NCBI GenBank assembly: GCA_902786745.1
Contig: CADADR010000008.1
Span: forward strand, 124,001 to 188,000
Reading direction: 5' to 3'
Source: an uncultured Bacteroidia bacterium
Lineage (GTDB): Bacteria > Bacteroidota > Bacteroidia > Bacteroidales > F082
Length of the DNA stretch: 64,000 nt
The notes under the pieces are model-generated. The model was not told the origin of the DNA. It saw only the letters and a program-made list of their open reading frames with translations, and ran no database searches. Shown in pieces: positions 23,682 to 32,659 of the stretch. A program made the translations under genes and the position numbers. Within the stretch, counting starts at the first letter, position 1. Every line of letters begins with the position of its first letter.

Positions 23682-26165
23682 CTATTTGGTAACGACCACT
23701 TTCTTCGTCACGACGCCTTCCTTGCTTGTTGCCACAAAGACGTACACACCTCCAACGTCATTTCTCAGATTATATTGTATCGTGTTATTTTCCAATTCAT
23801 TATACATCTGGAACTGATCTATCTGTCGGCCCGTCATATCATACACTTTGAACTCGATCAGACCCGTGAGATGGTCCAAGCGAAGGTCCATCTGACCGTT
23901 GTTAGGATTAGGCGACACCTCCATGTTGGCATGCGTCAATCCGTCGCCTTCTTCGATACCGTAGAACGAGCACACCAGCCAATATCGTTGCGACACGCCT
24001 TCTTCAGGCGCACAACGATTGAAGGCCCGCGCCTCAATCCACACGGTGTCGTCAACATGGTTGAGCACATACACCTTACAGCACTGGTGCTTCTCGCCAA
24101 AAGGCTCAAGCACCCAAGTCACGGGCTCCACGAAGTTCCACGTCACGCTATCCCAGCTGCAATATGGGTTTTGGTCCCACATGGTGTAATCATAGGAATT
24201 GATTTGGAACTCGGTAGCAGTGACAACCCAATGCGGCGCCGGGTTGGCGGGATCCATAGGATAGATCTCAGTGGGATTCGGCGTGTAATCAAATTGTACG
24301 TTCATGGTCACGATGCTGTCGCAGCCAAGTCCATTGAAATAGGTCCTGTGATAGGTACCTGACAGGGTGAAGACGTGATCTTCGGGGTCGTATTCATCAT
24401 CGGTGTGGTATTCCAACCCACCCGTTTCCCAGTAATAGCTGTCACAACTCTCGTCATAGGACACCGTGAATGAGTTCGTCTCATATTCCCCGATCTCAAG
24501 ATGAAGCACATAGGTGCTGTCGCATTCCGTGTCGCCAAAGACGTGGTGGAAGGTCTTCTCTATCCAATCCTGACTCTCAGTATAGGTCTCCCCAGTGATA
24601 GGCCAATAATAGGAGTCGCAAACCACCCTCGATTCCTCTTGGTAAAACTCTTCATGGAAACGGAGCTCTAGGCGATGCCTGATGGGGCAGCCGCCATTCG
24701 GGTCGTCAAGGATGATCTCATCGTAGGTATCTTCATGATAGGTGATCCCGGTCTTGTCCCACGTCCAGGCAGGAACAGTGCCATGCGCATAGCATTCATA
24801 CTGATGGACCACGGGAGGCATCTGGTACTCGTCGACAGTGAGCACGAGTTTCTCCACCTTCAGGCAACCGTGGTAATCCACAGTGTCGAAATAGGCAATC
24901 TGTCCGTCTTGGTTGTATAAGGTACCATGGAAATCGTAGGAATCACCGACACAGATGCTGGGATCGACAATGGTGGTGTCGTTAGGCGGATAGACGGTGA
25001 GGTTAAGACGGATGAGGCTGTCGCATCCAAATGGGGTTTGAAGCATGTGCTCATATTCACCCGAAGCGGTCAGCGACTCGCCAAAGAAATCGTACACTTC
25101 ATTGGCGCAGATGGCTTCTGCGAGCTGGACCTCTACGTTGGGATGCACAACGACCGTGACGCTGGCATCCTGGGTGGTGCCCCAATCGACATCGGTCACA
25201 TGGCAGGTGTATCTTGTCGAACCCAAGGGCGGCGTAGCCACTGGATGCTGTGCAGCGGGATTGTTCAGGGTATTGGCAGGTGTCCAGCTGTAGGTGTAAT
25301 GGCCAGAGCCGTTCACGGGTGCGACGTGCAAAGTGGTGGATTCACCCTCACATAGCTCATAGTCATCAGCGCTAGCCGAGGCCGTCATGCTGCCCACATA
25401 GACAGTGCATGTCGGGCTGCCCACCACCACTAGCTCGCGGAAGGAGATATCGTCAAGGCCGAAGTCGTTGCCGCTGCCCACTGTGTTCTGGTTCAGGATG
25501 GTGATGGTCGCCGTCGTGGAGTTGCCGCTCTGCCATAAAACATAGAATTGAAGCCATTCACCCGTATAAGGTGGTGCCAAGAAGACTTCTCCGATTTGGT
25601 TACCGTTGATACTGAATTGCAGCTGGGCCACCTCGTTGGCTTGTCCGGCCAAAGTACACACCCAGGTGGAAAAAGCGTAGGTCTTATTGGGGTTTACCGT
25701 GATCTGTTCTGTCCACACGTTTGTCCCCGGACTTGTCGACCCGTTGACAATCATAAAGTTGCCACCATTATGGCCATAGCCGACGAAACTCTCGTGATGT
25801 AGACTCGCGTCGCTATCAACATAATAGGTGCCCTCGTCCCACAGGTTGCTGTTGTAAAGATAGGAGGAAGTGAATCCCACGTTGCCTTGGTTGAAATCGC
25901 CGTTGACGACGCTCTCTGCGCCTGGAGCCAAGCCGTCACAAGTATATGTGGTGGTCACGGTAGGAGAAGCCACGGTCACAGGGCCTTCTGTCGTAGAGAG
26001 GCCTGTTGCGGGCGACCATTGGTAATAGGTGGCTCCCGAGGCCGTCAGTGTCACCGACCCACCAGGCTGAATCGTGGCCGAAGGCGGATTGATGGTAACG
26101 GGTTGGGCGAAGGCGCACACAGCCGAAAAAACCAACAAGAGGGTAAGCAAAAACCTTTTTCTCAT
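23682..26165 (-). CDS. Multidomain surface protein with T9SS sorting domain
   Basis: The 827-residue protein starts at MRKRFLLTLLLVFSAVCAFAQ. The longer frame would begin inside the -7 box. Domains in order: an Ig-like/PKD-type domain (GGSVTLTASGATYYQWSPAT); a jelly-roll carbohydrate-binding-like domain ending in GNDFGLDDISF; a second Ig/PKD-type domain (CEGESTTLHV...YTCHVTD); then about five divergent copies of a Cys-containing repeat with CDSYYW...GCDS. The end is a type A T9SS tail (SPNPNNGQMDLRL...VYDMTGRQI...VTKKVVVTK). It should be exported by the Sec system, cross the outer membrane through the T9SS and be attached to the surface. A binding or adhesin role is inferred. It leads the operon with the lipoprotein and barrel genes and shares domains with the following 1227-residue protein. 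Confidence 0.88.
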   Translation of the reverse strand: MRKRFLLTLLLVFSAVCAFAQPVTINPPSATIQPGGSVTLTASGATYYQWSPATGLSTTEGPVTVASPTVTTTYTCDGLAPGAESVVNGDFNQGNVGFTSSYLYNSNLWDEGTYYVDSDASLHHESFVGYGHNGGNFMIVNGSTSPGTNVWTEQITVNPNKTYAFSTWVCTLAGQANEVAQLQFSINGNQIGEVFLAPPYTGEWLQFYVLWQSGNSTTATITILNQNTVGSGNDFGLDDISFRELVVVGSPTCTVYVGSMTASASADDYELCEGESTTLHVAPVNGSGHYTYSWTPANTLNNPAAQHPVATPPLGSTRYTCHVTDVDWGTTQDASVTVVVHPNVEVQLAEAICANEVYDFFGESLTASGEYEHMLQTPFGCDSLIRLNLTVYPPNDTTIVDPSICVGDSYDFHGTLYNQDGQIAYFDTVDYHGCLKVEKLVLTVDEYQMPPVVHQYECYAHGTVPAWTWDKTGITYHEDTYDEIILDDPNGGCPIRHRLELRFHEEFYQEESRVVCDSYYWPITGETYTESQDWIEKTFHHVFGDTECDSTYVLHLEIGEYETNSFTVSYDESCDSYYWETGGLEYHTDDEYDPEDHVFTLSGTYHRTYFNGLGCDSIVTMNVQFDYTPNPTEIYPMDPANPAPHWVVTATEFQINSYDYTMWDQNPYCSWDSVTWNFVEPVTWVLEPFGEKHQCCKVYVLNHVDDTVWIEARAFNRCAPEEGVSQRYWLVCSFYGIEEGDGLTHANMEVSPNPNNGQMDLRLDHLTGLIEFKVYDMTGRQIDQFQMYNELENNTIQYNLRNDVGGVYVFVATSKEGVVTKKVVVTK

Positions 26166-26183
26166 AACTATTACTCCTGCGTG

Positions 26184-26191
26184 CAAAAATA
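26184..26191 (-). promoter_or_regulatory. -7 promoter box of the T9SS-cargo operon
   Basis: TATTTTTG on the minus strand, 18 bases before the chosen ATG. It rules out the longer start, which lies within the box. Confidence 0.65.
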
Positions 26192-26239
26192 CTAAATATT
26201 ACCTTTGTCCTCTCCTATTTTCATAAAAATAGGTTCAAC

Positions 26240-29200
26240 TTATCGGCATAAGACCAGACGTTTCTTCACCAGTCCATTAACCGTCTTTATTTCTATCAGA
26301 TAGACTGAAGGCGCATAACCCGTCAGGTTGAGCATCACACTATCCGAACGGCCGTAGTCACGGCTATCGAGCACCTGTCCCATCATATTGGTCAAGCGGA
26401 TGGCTTCGATGCCTTCGGCCTCAATGGTCACCGTGCCTTTGGTAGGATTGGGGAATACCTTGACTTCAAAGGCATGTTCGTTCACGTCGAAGAAGCCTGC
26501 GTTGATGATGAATTCACGTTCCATCTCGCCACAGTCAGTGGTATTAAAATGCGCCGTCAAGGTGGCCGACCCTGGCGTGCCCACAAACACGAGGCAATAA
26601 TAATCCTGTGTCTCAACAATCTGCCAATCCGGGTTAGAGATGGACCAGATGATGTCGCCCTCTACGCCTGCGGCGTCCACTTCATAACGATAAATGCCGC
26701 TAATGATATTGGAAGCCACAAACACATTCGCGCTGCCGCTGATGGCGCCCATCAGTTCGGAATCGTTGATGGTCAGATTCAGGAGTTGCACGCTGCCGAC
26801 ACAGCCATTGGGCGAATACACGGTGTCATAATAGATTTGGTAGAAACCCGGCTGATCATAGACAACGCCATCGACTACATAGCTGTTACAAGCAGATACG
26901 CTATTGGACTGTATTTCAGCCTGATTAAAGGTCACGTTCAGATACACCGTGCTATCACAGCCTTGCTGCGTCTGGAAGGTATGCGACGACTGCCCGTCAC
27001 CTTCAAAATGATGTCCATACCAATCGAACGGATCGCAAGCCAACGTGTCGACATGTTGCTCGATCACATCGGCCAAACTGAAGTGCATGGTGACGATGCT
27101 GTCGCAACCTTGGAGGGATTGGTAAGTATGATGATAATCTCCATTGTGGTCACACAATTGACCTTCCCAAACCACTGCATCACACGCTACCCTATCAAAT
27201 TCAGACGTCATAGCCTCACTAAACACCAAATGCATGGTAGCAATGCTGTCACATCCATTGGAGGCCTCAAAGGTCTGGTCATAATAACCGTCATAATAGT
27301 AGGTAATGCCATTCCATGTGTATGGGAGACAGGTTTGCTGCTCAAATTCATGGTGAACAGCTTCTTTAATGGTCAAATGCAATACGACAAGGCTATCGCA
27401 ACCTGTGACGGCGGTAAAATGCCTTGGATAGTCACCACTTTCTTGATAAACTTGGTCTATCCACGTGTAGGAATAGCATTCCTCAACGTCCATATCACTT
27501 TCATAATTAGGCGCAATGGTGAGATGCAGCGTGAACAAACTATCGCAGCCTGAAGGGTTCTCCGACAGATACTCGTAATCACCACTTTCCGAATAGACAG
27601 TTCCATGCCATTCATAGCTTTCGCACCCTGTTGCGCTCTCTTCTAACTCAAACATTTCACCTATCTCAAGATGCATAATCAGCATGCTATCACATCCTTG
27701 AGAATTGGTCAGCTGATGATAATACACACCTGGCTCAGTATAGGTATTACCATACCATTCATAGGACTCACAACTCGTCACATAAAACTCATTTTCCGAG
27801 CTATGGTTGATGGTAAGAAGTAGCACTTCTGTATGTGGACATCCCGTTGGGCCTTCTCCGACATAGGTACAATAGCCCGTTTGGGTATATTCCTGGCCGT
27901 GCCACTCATAGCTGTCACAGGCCGTCACTGGAGCCAGCGTATCAATCGTGCTATGATTTATGGTCACATAAATTCGCTCCAATCTATCACAACCTTGAGG
28001 CGTAGTAGACATATGGGAATATTGGCCTGATTCTGTGATCGTTTGTCCGTACCAAAGATATGAATCACATTCCGTTACTGGATCCCAATCAATTGTATCG
28101 CCATGATGCACAGTCAACGGCAGAGTGTATTGAACGTCACATCCATATTGGTTGATAGTATCAAAAACCAACAACCCGCTCTGTGTGTAGGTTTGTCCAT
28201 GCCATTGGAAAGCATCGCAAACTGTTATTTCAGGCAACTCGATGTTTTCGCTATTATTGATAGTCAAATTAAGTCGTTCCAACCTATCACAGCCATAATC
28301 ATTTGTGGTTAAATAGGTTTTAACGCCGCTTGTCGTATACGTCTGGCCATGCCATTCATAAGAGTCACAAGCACTAACAGGATCCAAATCTATGGTGTCA
28401 CCATAATGGATGGTTAAATTCAGCACAAAGGTACTGTCGCAGCCGCCCTGCGGTCCGTCGACGGTGACTGAATCCATAGCACTTTGGTAATAAGTCTGAT
28501 TCTTTCGTGGCCAATAATACTCGTCACACTCTGTTCGGGTATCAACATGACGGAATTCATCGCTTATGGTTAAGTTAAGTCTTTCTAGCCGTGAGCATCC
28601 AAAACTATTGGTCGTGACATAGGGATAAACTCCCGATTGTGTATAGGTTTGTCCGTGCCAAGTATAACTTTCGCAAGCGGAAACGGGGATATCAAGCGTG
28701 TCACCATAGTGGATGGTCAAAGGCAGGTGTTGGGTAAGCACGCAACCCCATTGTGTAGGAGTCACATAGTCATAGACACCACTCACCGTATAGGTTGTGC
28801 CGTGCCATGTGTAGGAATCACACTCCTCTACAGCAGGCAGGGTTTCCTCCTCGTCGTGATGGATGGTTAGATTGAGGATGAGCAACGAGTCGCACCCCGA
28901 TGGATTGGGCTTGACGTAGGAATACTGACCATTCTGCGTATATGTCTGTCCATTTCCTCCTGTCCAAGTAAACGACTCGCAAGCATGCTGGTTGATGGTC
29001 CGTTGAGGACGTGCATTCACAGTAATACTTACTATGCCATATTTAGTAATATCATTGGTTCCATAGGTAAGTTTGTAGGAAAAAGTGTCTGGCCCCGAAT
29101 AGTTGGTGTTTGGCGTATAAACATACGTAGTTCCACTTACCAGGCTCAAACTACCATGACTGGGCTGTGACATCAATGAGAAATGGACATCTGGAGCAAT

Positions 29201-29923
29201 AGAACTGGGGTTAATACTATCATTTTCCATCGGATTGATGGTCACCGGAGTCTCAAAGCAAGTCGTGTATTCATCATCATTTGCTTCAACAATATTTGTA
29301 TAAAGATAGGTAAACGAGATGTCATCGAGACCAAAGTCGTTGCCGTTATCGGAAGTACACAAGTCATAAATCTGAATCATAGCCGTGGTACTGTTTCCAC
29401 TATACCAAGGTGTCACAGGCATTTGGTTCCAATAGCCTCGATTTGAATATACGACAGGCATGTCATATTCGTTCACCACCACAACGTTATTAATCTTGAT
29501 CTTCAGTTTCGACCGCATATAACCTAATGTGCCACCACCAGGACTAAGATTGGTCATCCACAAAGTTAAGTCATAATAGGAATGGGCTTGAACATTAATT
29601 GTCATACCCCAAACCAACTTGTTACTTTGTGTATGGCCATTCACAATCATATATCTCTGTTGTCCAGTACCAGTAGTGTGGTCAGGAAAATCAAAAAACT
29701 GACTCCCGTTGTTATGGGCATTGTTGCCTAAGTAATACTTTCCCGTATCACCATTGCCTCCTAAGCCATAACTGTGTTCATAATCAGTATCGAAATCTTG
29801 AATATTGTCATCAAAATTACCGTGGACAATCAAATTCTGTTGTGCAAACAATGTAGAGCACGTTATCAGCGAAAACAAAAACAATCCGCTGACAATCATA
29901 AAATTACGAAAAACTTTAGTCAT
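26240..29923 (-). CDS. Giant T9SS-secreted repeat adhesin (1227 residues)
   Basis: A signal peptide (MTKVFRNFMIVSGLFLFSL...FAQ) is followed by a jelly-roll domain (about 30-210) ending in GNDFGLDDISF and a cadherin/Big_9-like domain (about 213-304; NDDEYTTCFETPVTINPMEN, then YTPNTNYSGPDTFSYKLTY). Fifteen tandem repeats of about 48 residues follow (about 312-1045), then an Ig-like segment and a type A T9SS tail (VFPNPTKGTVTIEAEG to KKRLVLCR). Each repeat has the form C(D/E)SYxWHGxxYTxSGxY, then GCDSLxxLxLTI, so two cysteines recur per unit. It is a predicted surface adhesin or stalk and stands alone, in the same direction as the neighbouring T9SS operon, with which it shares domains. No classical TAnnTTTG box is evident upstream. 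No ligand can be assigned. Confidence 0.9.
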   Translation of the reverse strand: MTKVFRNFMIVSGLFLFSLITCSTLFAQQNLIVHGNFDDNIQDFDTDYEHSYGLGGNGDTGKYYLGNNAHNNGSQFFDFPDHTTGTGQQRYMIVNGHTQSNKLVWGMTINVQAHSYYDLTLWMTNLSPGGGTLGYMRSKLKIKINNVVVVNEYDMPVVYSNRGYWNQMPVTPWYSGNSTTAMIQIYDLCTSDNGNDFGLDDISFTYLYTNIVEANDDEYTTCFETPVTINPMENDSINPSSIAPDVHFSLMSQPSHGSLSLVSGTTYVYTPNTNYSGPDTFSYKLTYGTNDITKYGIVSITVNARPQRTINQHACESFTWTGGNGQTYTQNGQYSYVKPNPSGCDSLLILNLTIHHDEEETLPAVEECDSYTWHGTTYTVSGVYDYVTPTQWGCVLTQHLPLTIHYGDTLDIPVSACESYTWHGQTYTQSGVYPYVTTNSFGCSRLERLNLTISDEFRHVDTRTECDEYYWPRKNQTYYQSAMDSVTVDGPQGGCDSTFVLNLTIHYGDTIDLDPVSACDSYEWHGQTYTTSGVKTYLTTNDYGCDRLERLNLTINNSENIELPEITVCDAFQWHGQTYTQSGLLVFDTINQYGCDVQYTLPLTVHHGDTIDWDPVTECDSYLWYGQTITESGQYSHMSTTPQGCDRLERIYVTINHSTIDTLAPVTACDSYEWHGQEYTQTGYCTYVGEGPTGCPHTEVLLLTINHSSENEFYVTSCESYEWYGNTYTEPGVYYHQLTNSQGCDSMLIMHLEIGEMFELEESATGCESYEWHGTVYSESGDYEYLSENPSGCDSLFTLHLTIAPNYESDMDVEECYSYTWIDQVYQESGDYPRHFTAVTGCDSLVVLHLTIKEAVHHEFEQQTCLPYTWNGITYYYDGYYDQTFEASNGCDSIATMHLVFSEAMTSEFDRVACDAVVWEGQLCDHNGDYHHTYQSLQGCDSIVTMHFSLADVIEQHVDTLACDPFDWYGHHFEGDGQSSHTFQTQQGCDSTVYLNVTFNQAEIQSNSVSACNSYVVDGVVYDQPGFYQIYYDTVYSPNGCVGSVQLLNLTINDSELMGAISGSANVFVASNIISGIYRYEVDAAGVEGDIIWSISNPDWQIVETQDYYCLVFVGTPGSATLTAHFNTTDCGEMEREFIINAGFFDVNEHAFEVKVFPNPTKGTVTIEAEGIEAIRLTNMMGQVLDSRDYGRSDSVMLNLTGYAPSVYLIEIKTVNGLVKKRLVLCR
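26785..28990 (-). repeat. Fifteen tandem ~145-bp coding repeats (48-residue Cys-containing modules)
   Basis: The repeats lie within the 1227-residue adhesin. Protein consensus: C(D/E)SYxWHG, YTxSGxY, GCDSLxxLxLTI. Copies differ considerably at the DNA level, so they are old rather than freshly amplified. The last copies (towards lower coordinates) are the most divergent. Confidence 0.85.
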
Positions 29924-29995
29924 TTTTCTTCATTTTGTACATTATACAACGTGCAAAATTGCAAAAAACGTACCAAAAATGCAAAAAAACTTCAT

Positions 29996-30460
29996 TTACA
30001 GCGGTTTTCCGTCCAAAATAGCCGATTTCAGGGTGTCGTATTCGTAGGTTAATTTCAACGAGAAGAAGGGACGGTTCTCGTCAATGAGGCGTAAGAAAAT
30101 CTTGTCGCCTTCCCACATGGTAAGGTCCAAGAGGCGTTGTTTTTCGATCCACTCCAAGTCGCCCTCGTTGCATTCAATCTGCTTACCTGTCCAATCGGTG
30201 CAGACGAAGATGTGCATGTGCTCATCGTCGTAGATATTGTGCACAAATGTGACAATTCCACAGTAGCGCCATTTCGTGACGGTAAAGCCCGTCTCCTCCC
30301 ACACCTCGCGCAGCATGCAGTCCTCGGGGCTCTCCCCTTCCTCGAACTTGCCGCCTACGCCGAGCCATTTGTCGTGATTGAGGTCGTTCTCTTTCTTGGT
30401 GCGGTGCAGCATAAGATATTGGCTGCCACGCTCAAGATAACATAATGTGGTTTGTTTCAT
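29996..30460 (-). CDS. Nudix hydrolase (MutT-like)
   Basis: The 154-residue cytosolic protein hydrolyses nucleoside diphosphates linked to another moiety. The complete Nudix box GX5EX7REVxEExG runs from G37 to F59 (KFEEGESPEDCMLREVWEET in its core). Aromatic residues and KTxxKENDLNHDKW before the box resemble 8-oxo-(d)GTP diphosphatases of the Bacteroidota MutT type. I start at MKQTTLCYLERG; the longer form only adds five hydrophobic residues. It lies just beyond the gdhA terminator, with no clear operon partner. The precise substrate cannot be inferred. Confidence 0.92.
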   Translation of the reverse strand: MKQTTLCYLERGSQYLMLHRTKKENDLNHDKWLGVGGKFEEGESPEDCMLREVWEETGFTVTKWRYCGIVTFVHNIYDDEHMHIFVCTDWTGKQIECNEGDLEWIEKQRLLDLTMWEGDKIFLRLIDENRPFFSLKLTYEYDTLKSAILDGKPL

Positions 30461-30470
30461 AATGATAAAA

Positions 30471-30498
30471 AGCAAGGCGGCCTTTGGAGCCGCCTTGC
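30471..30498 (-). terminator. Rho-independent terminator of gdhA
   Basis: GCAAGGCGGC and GCCGCCTTGC form a perfect 10-bp GC-rich stem with a 7-base loop, followed on the minus strand by TTTTTATC. It overlaps the region immediately upstream of the Nudix gene. Confidence 0.9.
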
Positions 30499-30519
30499 AA
30501 AAACCTTTTAGCTCTGGAA

Positions 30520-31863
30520 TTAGATGATACCTTGAGCCATCATGGCGTGGGCAACACGCATGAAGCCAGCGATGTTAGCACCCTTCACATAGTTGATGGT
30601 GCCATCGGCTTGCTTACCGTATTTCACGCACTGATCGTAGATGTCGCTCATGATCTTCTTCAGCTTCTCATCAACTTCCTTAGCGGTCCAGTTGATGTGA
30701 CCAGCGTTCTGGCAGATCTCAAGGCCTGAAGTGGCAACACCACCGGCGTTGACAGCCTTACCAGGACCGAACGGGATCTTGGCAGCTTGGAAGGCGGCGA
30801 TAGCACCAGGTTGGCAACCCATGTTGGAGACTTCAGCCACATACTTCACGCCATTGGCAAGCAGCATCTTAGCATCCTCTTCAGCAAGCTCGTTTTGGAA
30901 AGCGCAAGGCATAGCGATGTCGCACTTCACGCTCCAAGCCTTCTTGCCAGGAGTGAAGATAGCCTTGCCCGGGAACTTGTCGGCCATGTCCTGAACCTTG
31001 TTACGGTTCGAGGCACGCATGTCAAGCATGTAGTTGATCATCTCAGCATTGATACCTTCGGGCAGTTCGCACACGCCGTCGGGACCGCTGATGGCGACCA
31101 CCTTGGCACCGAACTCGCAAGCCTTCTGGGCAGCACCCCAAGCCACGTTACCGAAGCCAGAGAGAGCCACGCGTTTGCCTTCGAGAGTGTCACCCTTCTC
31201 TTCCACCATGTGCTTCACATAGTAGACAGCGCCGAAACCAGTGGCCTCGGGACGCATGAGGGAACCACCCCAGCCGTAGCTCTTGCCAGTCAAAGCACCA
31301 GTCGAGTGCTCACGGGCCAGCTTCTTGTACATACCGTACATGTAGCCAATCTCACGGCCACCAACACCAACGTCACCAGCAGGGCTGTCCTGGTCGGGAC
31401 CGATGTTGCGCCAGAGTTCGTACACGAAGGCCTGGCAGAAACGCATGATTTCAGCGTCGCTCTTACCTGTCGGGTCGAAGTCAGCACCACCCTTACCACC
31501 GCCGAGAGGCAGGTTGGTCAAGCTGTTCTTGAAAATCTGTTCGAAGCCCAAGAACTTCAGCATTGACTCGTTTACTTTGGGGTGAAAGCGGAGACCGCCT
31601 TTGTAAGCACCGAGGGCAGCGTTGTACTGCACACGGTAGCCGAGGTTGACCTGGGTCTGACCTTTATCGTCAACCCAAACGACGCGGAACTTGAAGATAC
31701 GGTCGGGCTCAACAATGCGCTCGACAATCTTAGCAGCCTCGAATTCGGGGTGCTTGTTGTATTCTTCTTCGATGGTTTCCAGGACTTCGCGAACGGCCTG
31801 TAAGTACTCATTTTCGCCCGGATGCTTGGCTTCCAGAGCGGTCATAATTTCATTGACTTTCAT
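30520..31863 (-). CDS. gdhA: Glutamate dehydrogenase (NADP-type, hexameric)
   Basis: This enzyme interconverts 2-oxoglutarate plus ammonium and glutamate, a main ammonia-assimilation route in Bacteroidales. The 447-residue length matches the small hexameric class. Motifs are YKGGLRFHP with K88, catalytic K124 in PLGGGKGGAD, D164 in PAGDVGVGGREIG, and the Rossmann loop SGFGNVAWGAA. NADP preference is inferred from class. Codon use is strongly biased to a few C/G-ending codons, as for a highly expressed gene. It has its own promoter (TAACTTTG with a TTTG 22 bases further up) and a strong terminator. Confidence 0.97.
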   Translation of the reverse strand: MKVNEIMTALEAKHPGENEYLQAVREVLETIEEEYNKHPEFEAAKIVERIVEPDRIFKFRVVWVDDKGQTQVNLGYRVQYNAALGAYKGGLRFHPKVNESMLKFLGFEQIFKNSLTNLPLGGGKGGADFDPTGKSDAEIMRFCQAFVYELWRNIGPDQDSPAGDVGVGGREIGYMYGMYKKLAREHSTGALTGKSYGWGGSLMRPEATGFGAVYYVKHMVEEKGDTLEGKRVALSGFGNVAWGAAQKACEFGAKVVAISGPDGVCELPEGINAEMINYMLDMRASNRNKVQDMADKFPGKAIFTPGKKAWSVKCDIAMPCAFQNELAEEDAKMLLANGVKYVAEVSNMGCQPGAIAAFQAAKIPFGPGKAVNAGGVATSGLEICQNAGHINWTAKEVDEKLKKIMSDIYDQCVKYGKQADGTINYVKGANIAGFMRVAHAMMAQGII

Positions 31864-31928
31864 TTTTTTGACTTTAGTTAAAGGTTTATTGTTGTGTTTG
31901 AAAGATTGCTTATGAATTAAAAGCGGTG

Positions 31929-31962
31929 CAAAGTTAAGGTTTTTATTTGAACAATTTTCAAA
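31929..31962 (-). promoter_or_regulatory. gdhA promoter (-33 and -7 elements)
   Basis: On the minus strand TTTG (31962-31959) is followed after 22 bases by TAACTTTG (31936-31929). The leader to the ATG is about 60 bases. The rest of the 31864-31990 gap is AT-rich, with nothing else visible. Confidence 0.65.
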
Positions 31963-31990
31963 TTGTAGAAAATAATTTCATTTTCCTTCC

Positions 31991-32659
31991 CTACTTACCA
32001 TCATTTTGCTGTTCATCCGCTTCAGGAACCATCTTACCTCCCTCATAATTAACAACTTTCGCTATAGAGCCATCGGGATTGTAATAAATCTCTTTCCCAT
32101 GCTTGAGGTTGTCGACAAACGACACCTCGAGGCATTTGTAGCCCGACTCGTCATAACCGATCTGCTTGCCCGCCCCCATTCTGTAATCGGCCTTGCTGGC
32201 CAAGGCCCCACTCGGGTAGAAGACAAACCATTGACCATCCATCATATCATCCACAAACTGCCCCTCCTGAAAAATCTGACCGTTTTCGTACCATTTCTTC
32301 GATTCGCCGTTGCGTTTGCCGCCGACATAATAGTCCTCCGCCTCCAAGTTGCCTTTGACCGAATAGGATCGGCAAATGCTGTCGCGAAGGCCATGCTTAT
32401 ACCAGCACTCCAACTCAAGGGTGCCGTCCTGGCGAAAACGCTGATAACGTCCCTCAAGCGTGTCGTTTTTGTAGCAAGCCTTCGTCATCAACCCGCCCTG
32501 CTCCGTGTACCAAACGCTTTCTCCGTTCAGTTTGCCGTCTACATAGCGCAACTCCGACTTCAGCTTGCCGTTGTCCCAATACGATTTCTGTGTGCCATCG
32601 TCACATGAAACCGACAGCACCGCAGCAAACAACAAAAGCAGCAAGCTCCTGACGTTCAT
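31991..32659 (-). CDS. MORN-repeat-type lipoprotein (YwqK-like)
   Basis: The 222-residue protein has a signal with lipobox SVSC (Cys19), then about seven MORN-like units of 20-25 residues: YWDNGKLKSELRYVDGKLNG, WYENGQIFQEGQFVDDMMDG and YYNPDGSIAKVVNYEGGKM are examples. This is the toxin-immunity-like or YwqK-type beta-strip common in Bacteroidota lipoproteins. No enzymatic role is expected; protein or membrane contact is typical. Its ATG overlaps the LysM gene stop (ATGA), so it is translated together with that cell-wall protein and may work with it. Confidence 0.88.
   Translation of the reverse strand: MNVRSLLLLLFAAVLSVSCDDGTQKSYWDNGKLKSELRYVDGKLNGESVWYTEQGGLMTKACYKNDTLEGRYQRFRQDGTLELECWYKHGLRDSICRSYSVKGNLEAEDYYVGGKRNGESKKWYENGQIFQEGQFVDDMMDGQWFVFYPSGALASKADYRMGAGKQIGYDESGYKCLEVSFVDNLKHGKEIYYNPDGSIAKVVNYEGGKMVPEADEQQNDGK

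Noticed and set aside
26785..28990. Periodic repeats that could suggest a CRISPR array
   Set aside because: Units are about 145 bases, diverged at DNA level and continuously in frame as protein repeats; there are no identical direct repeats, spacers or cas genes.
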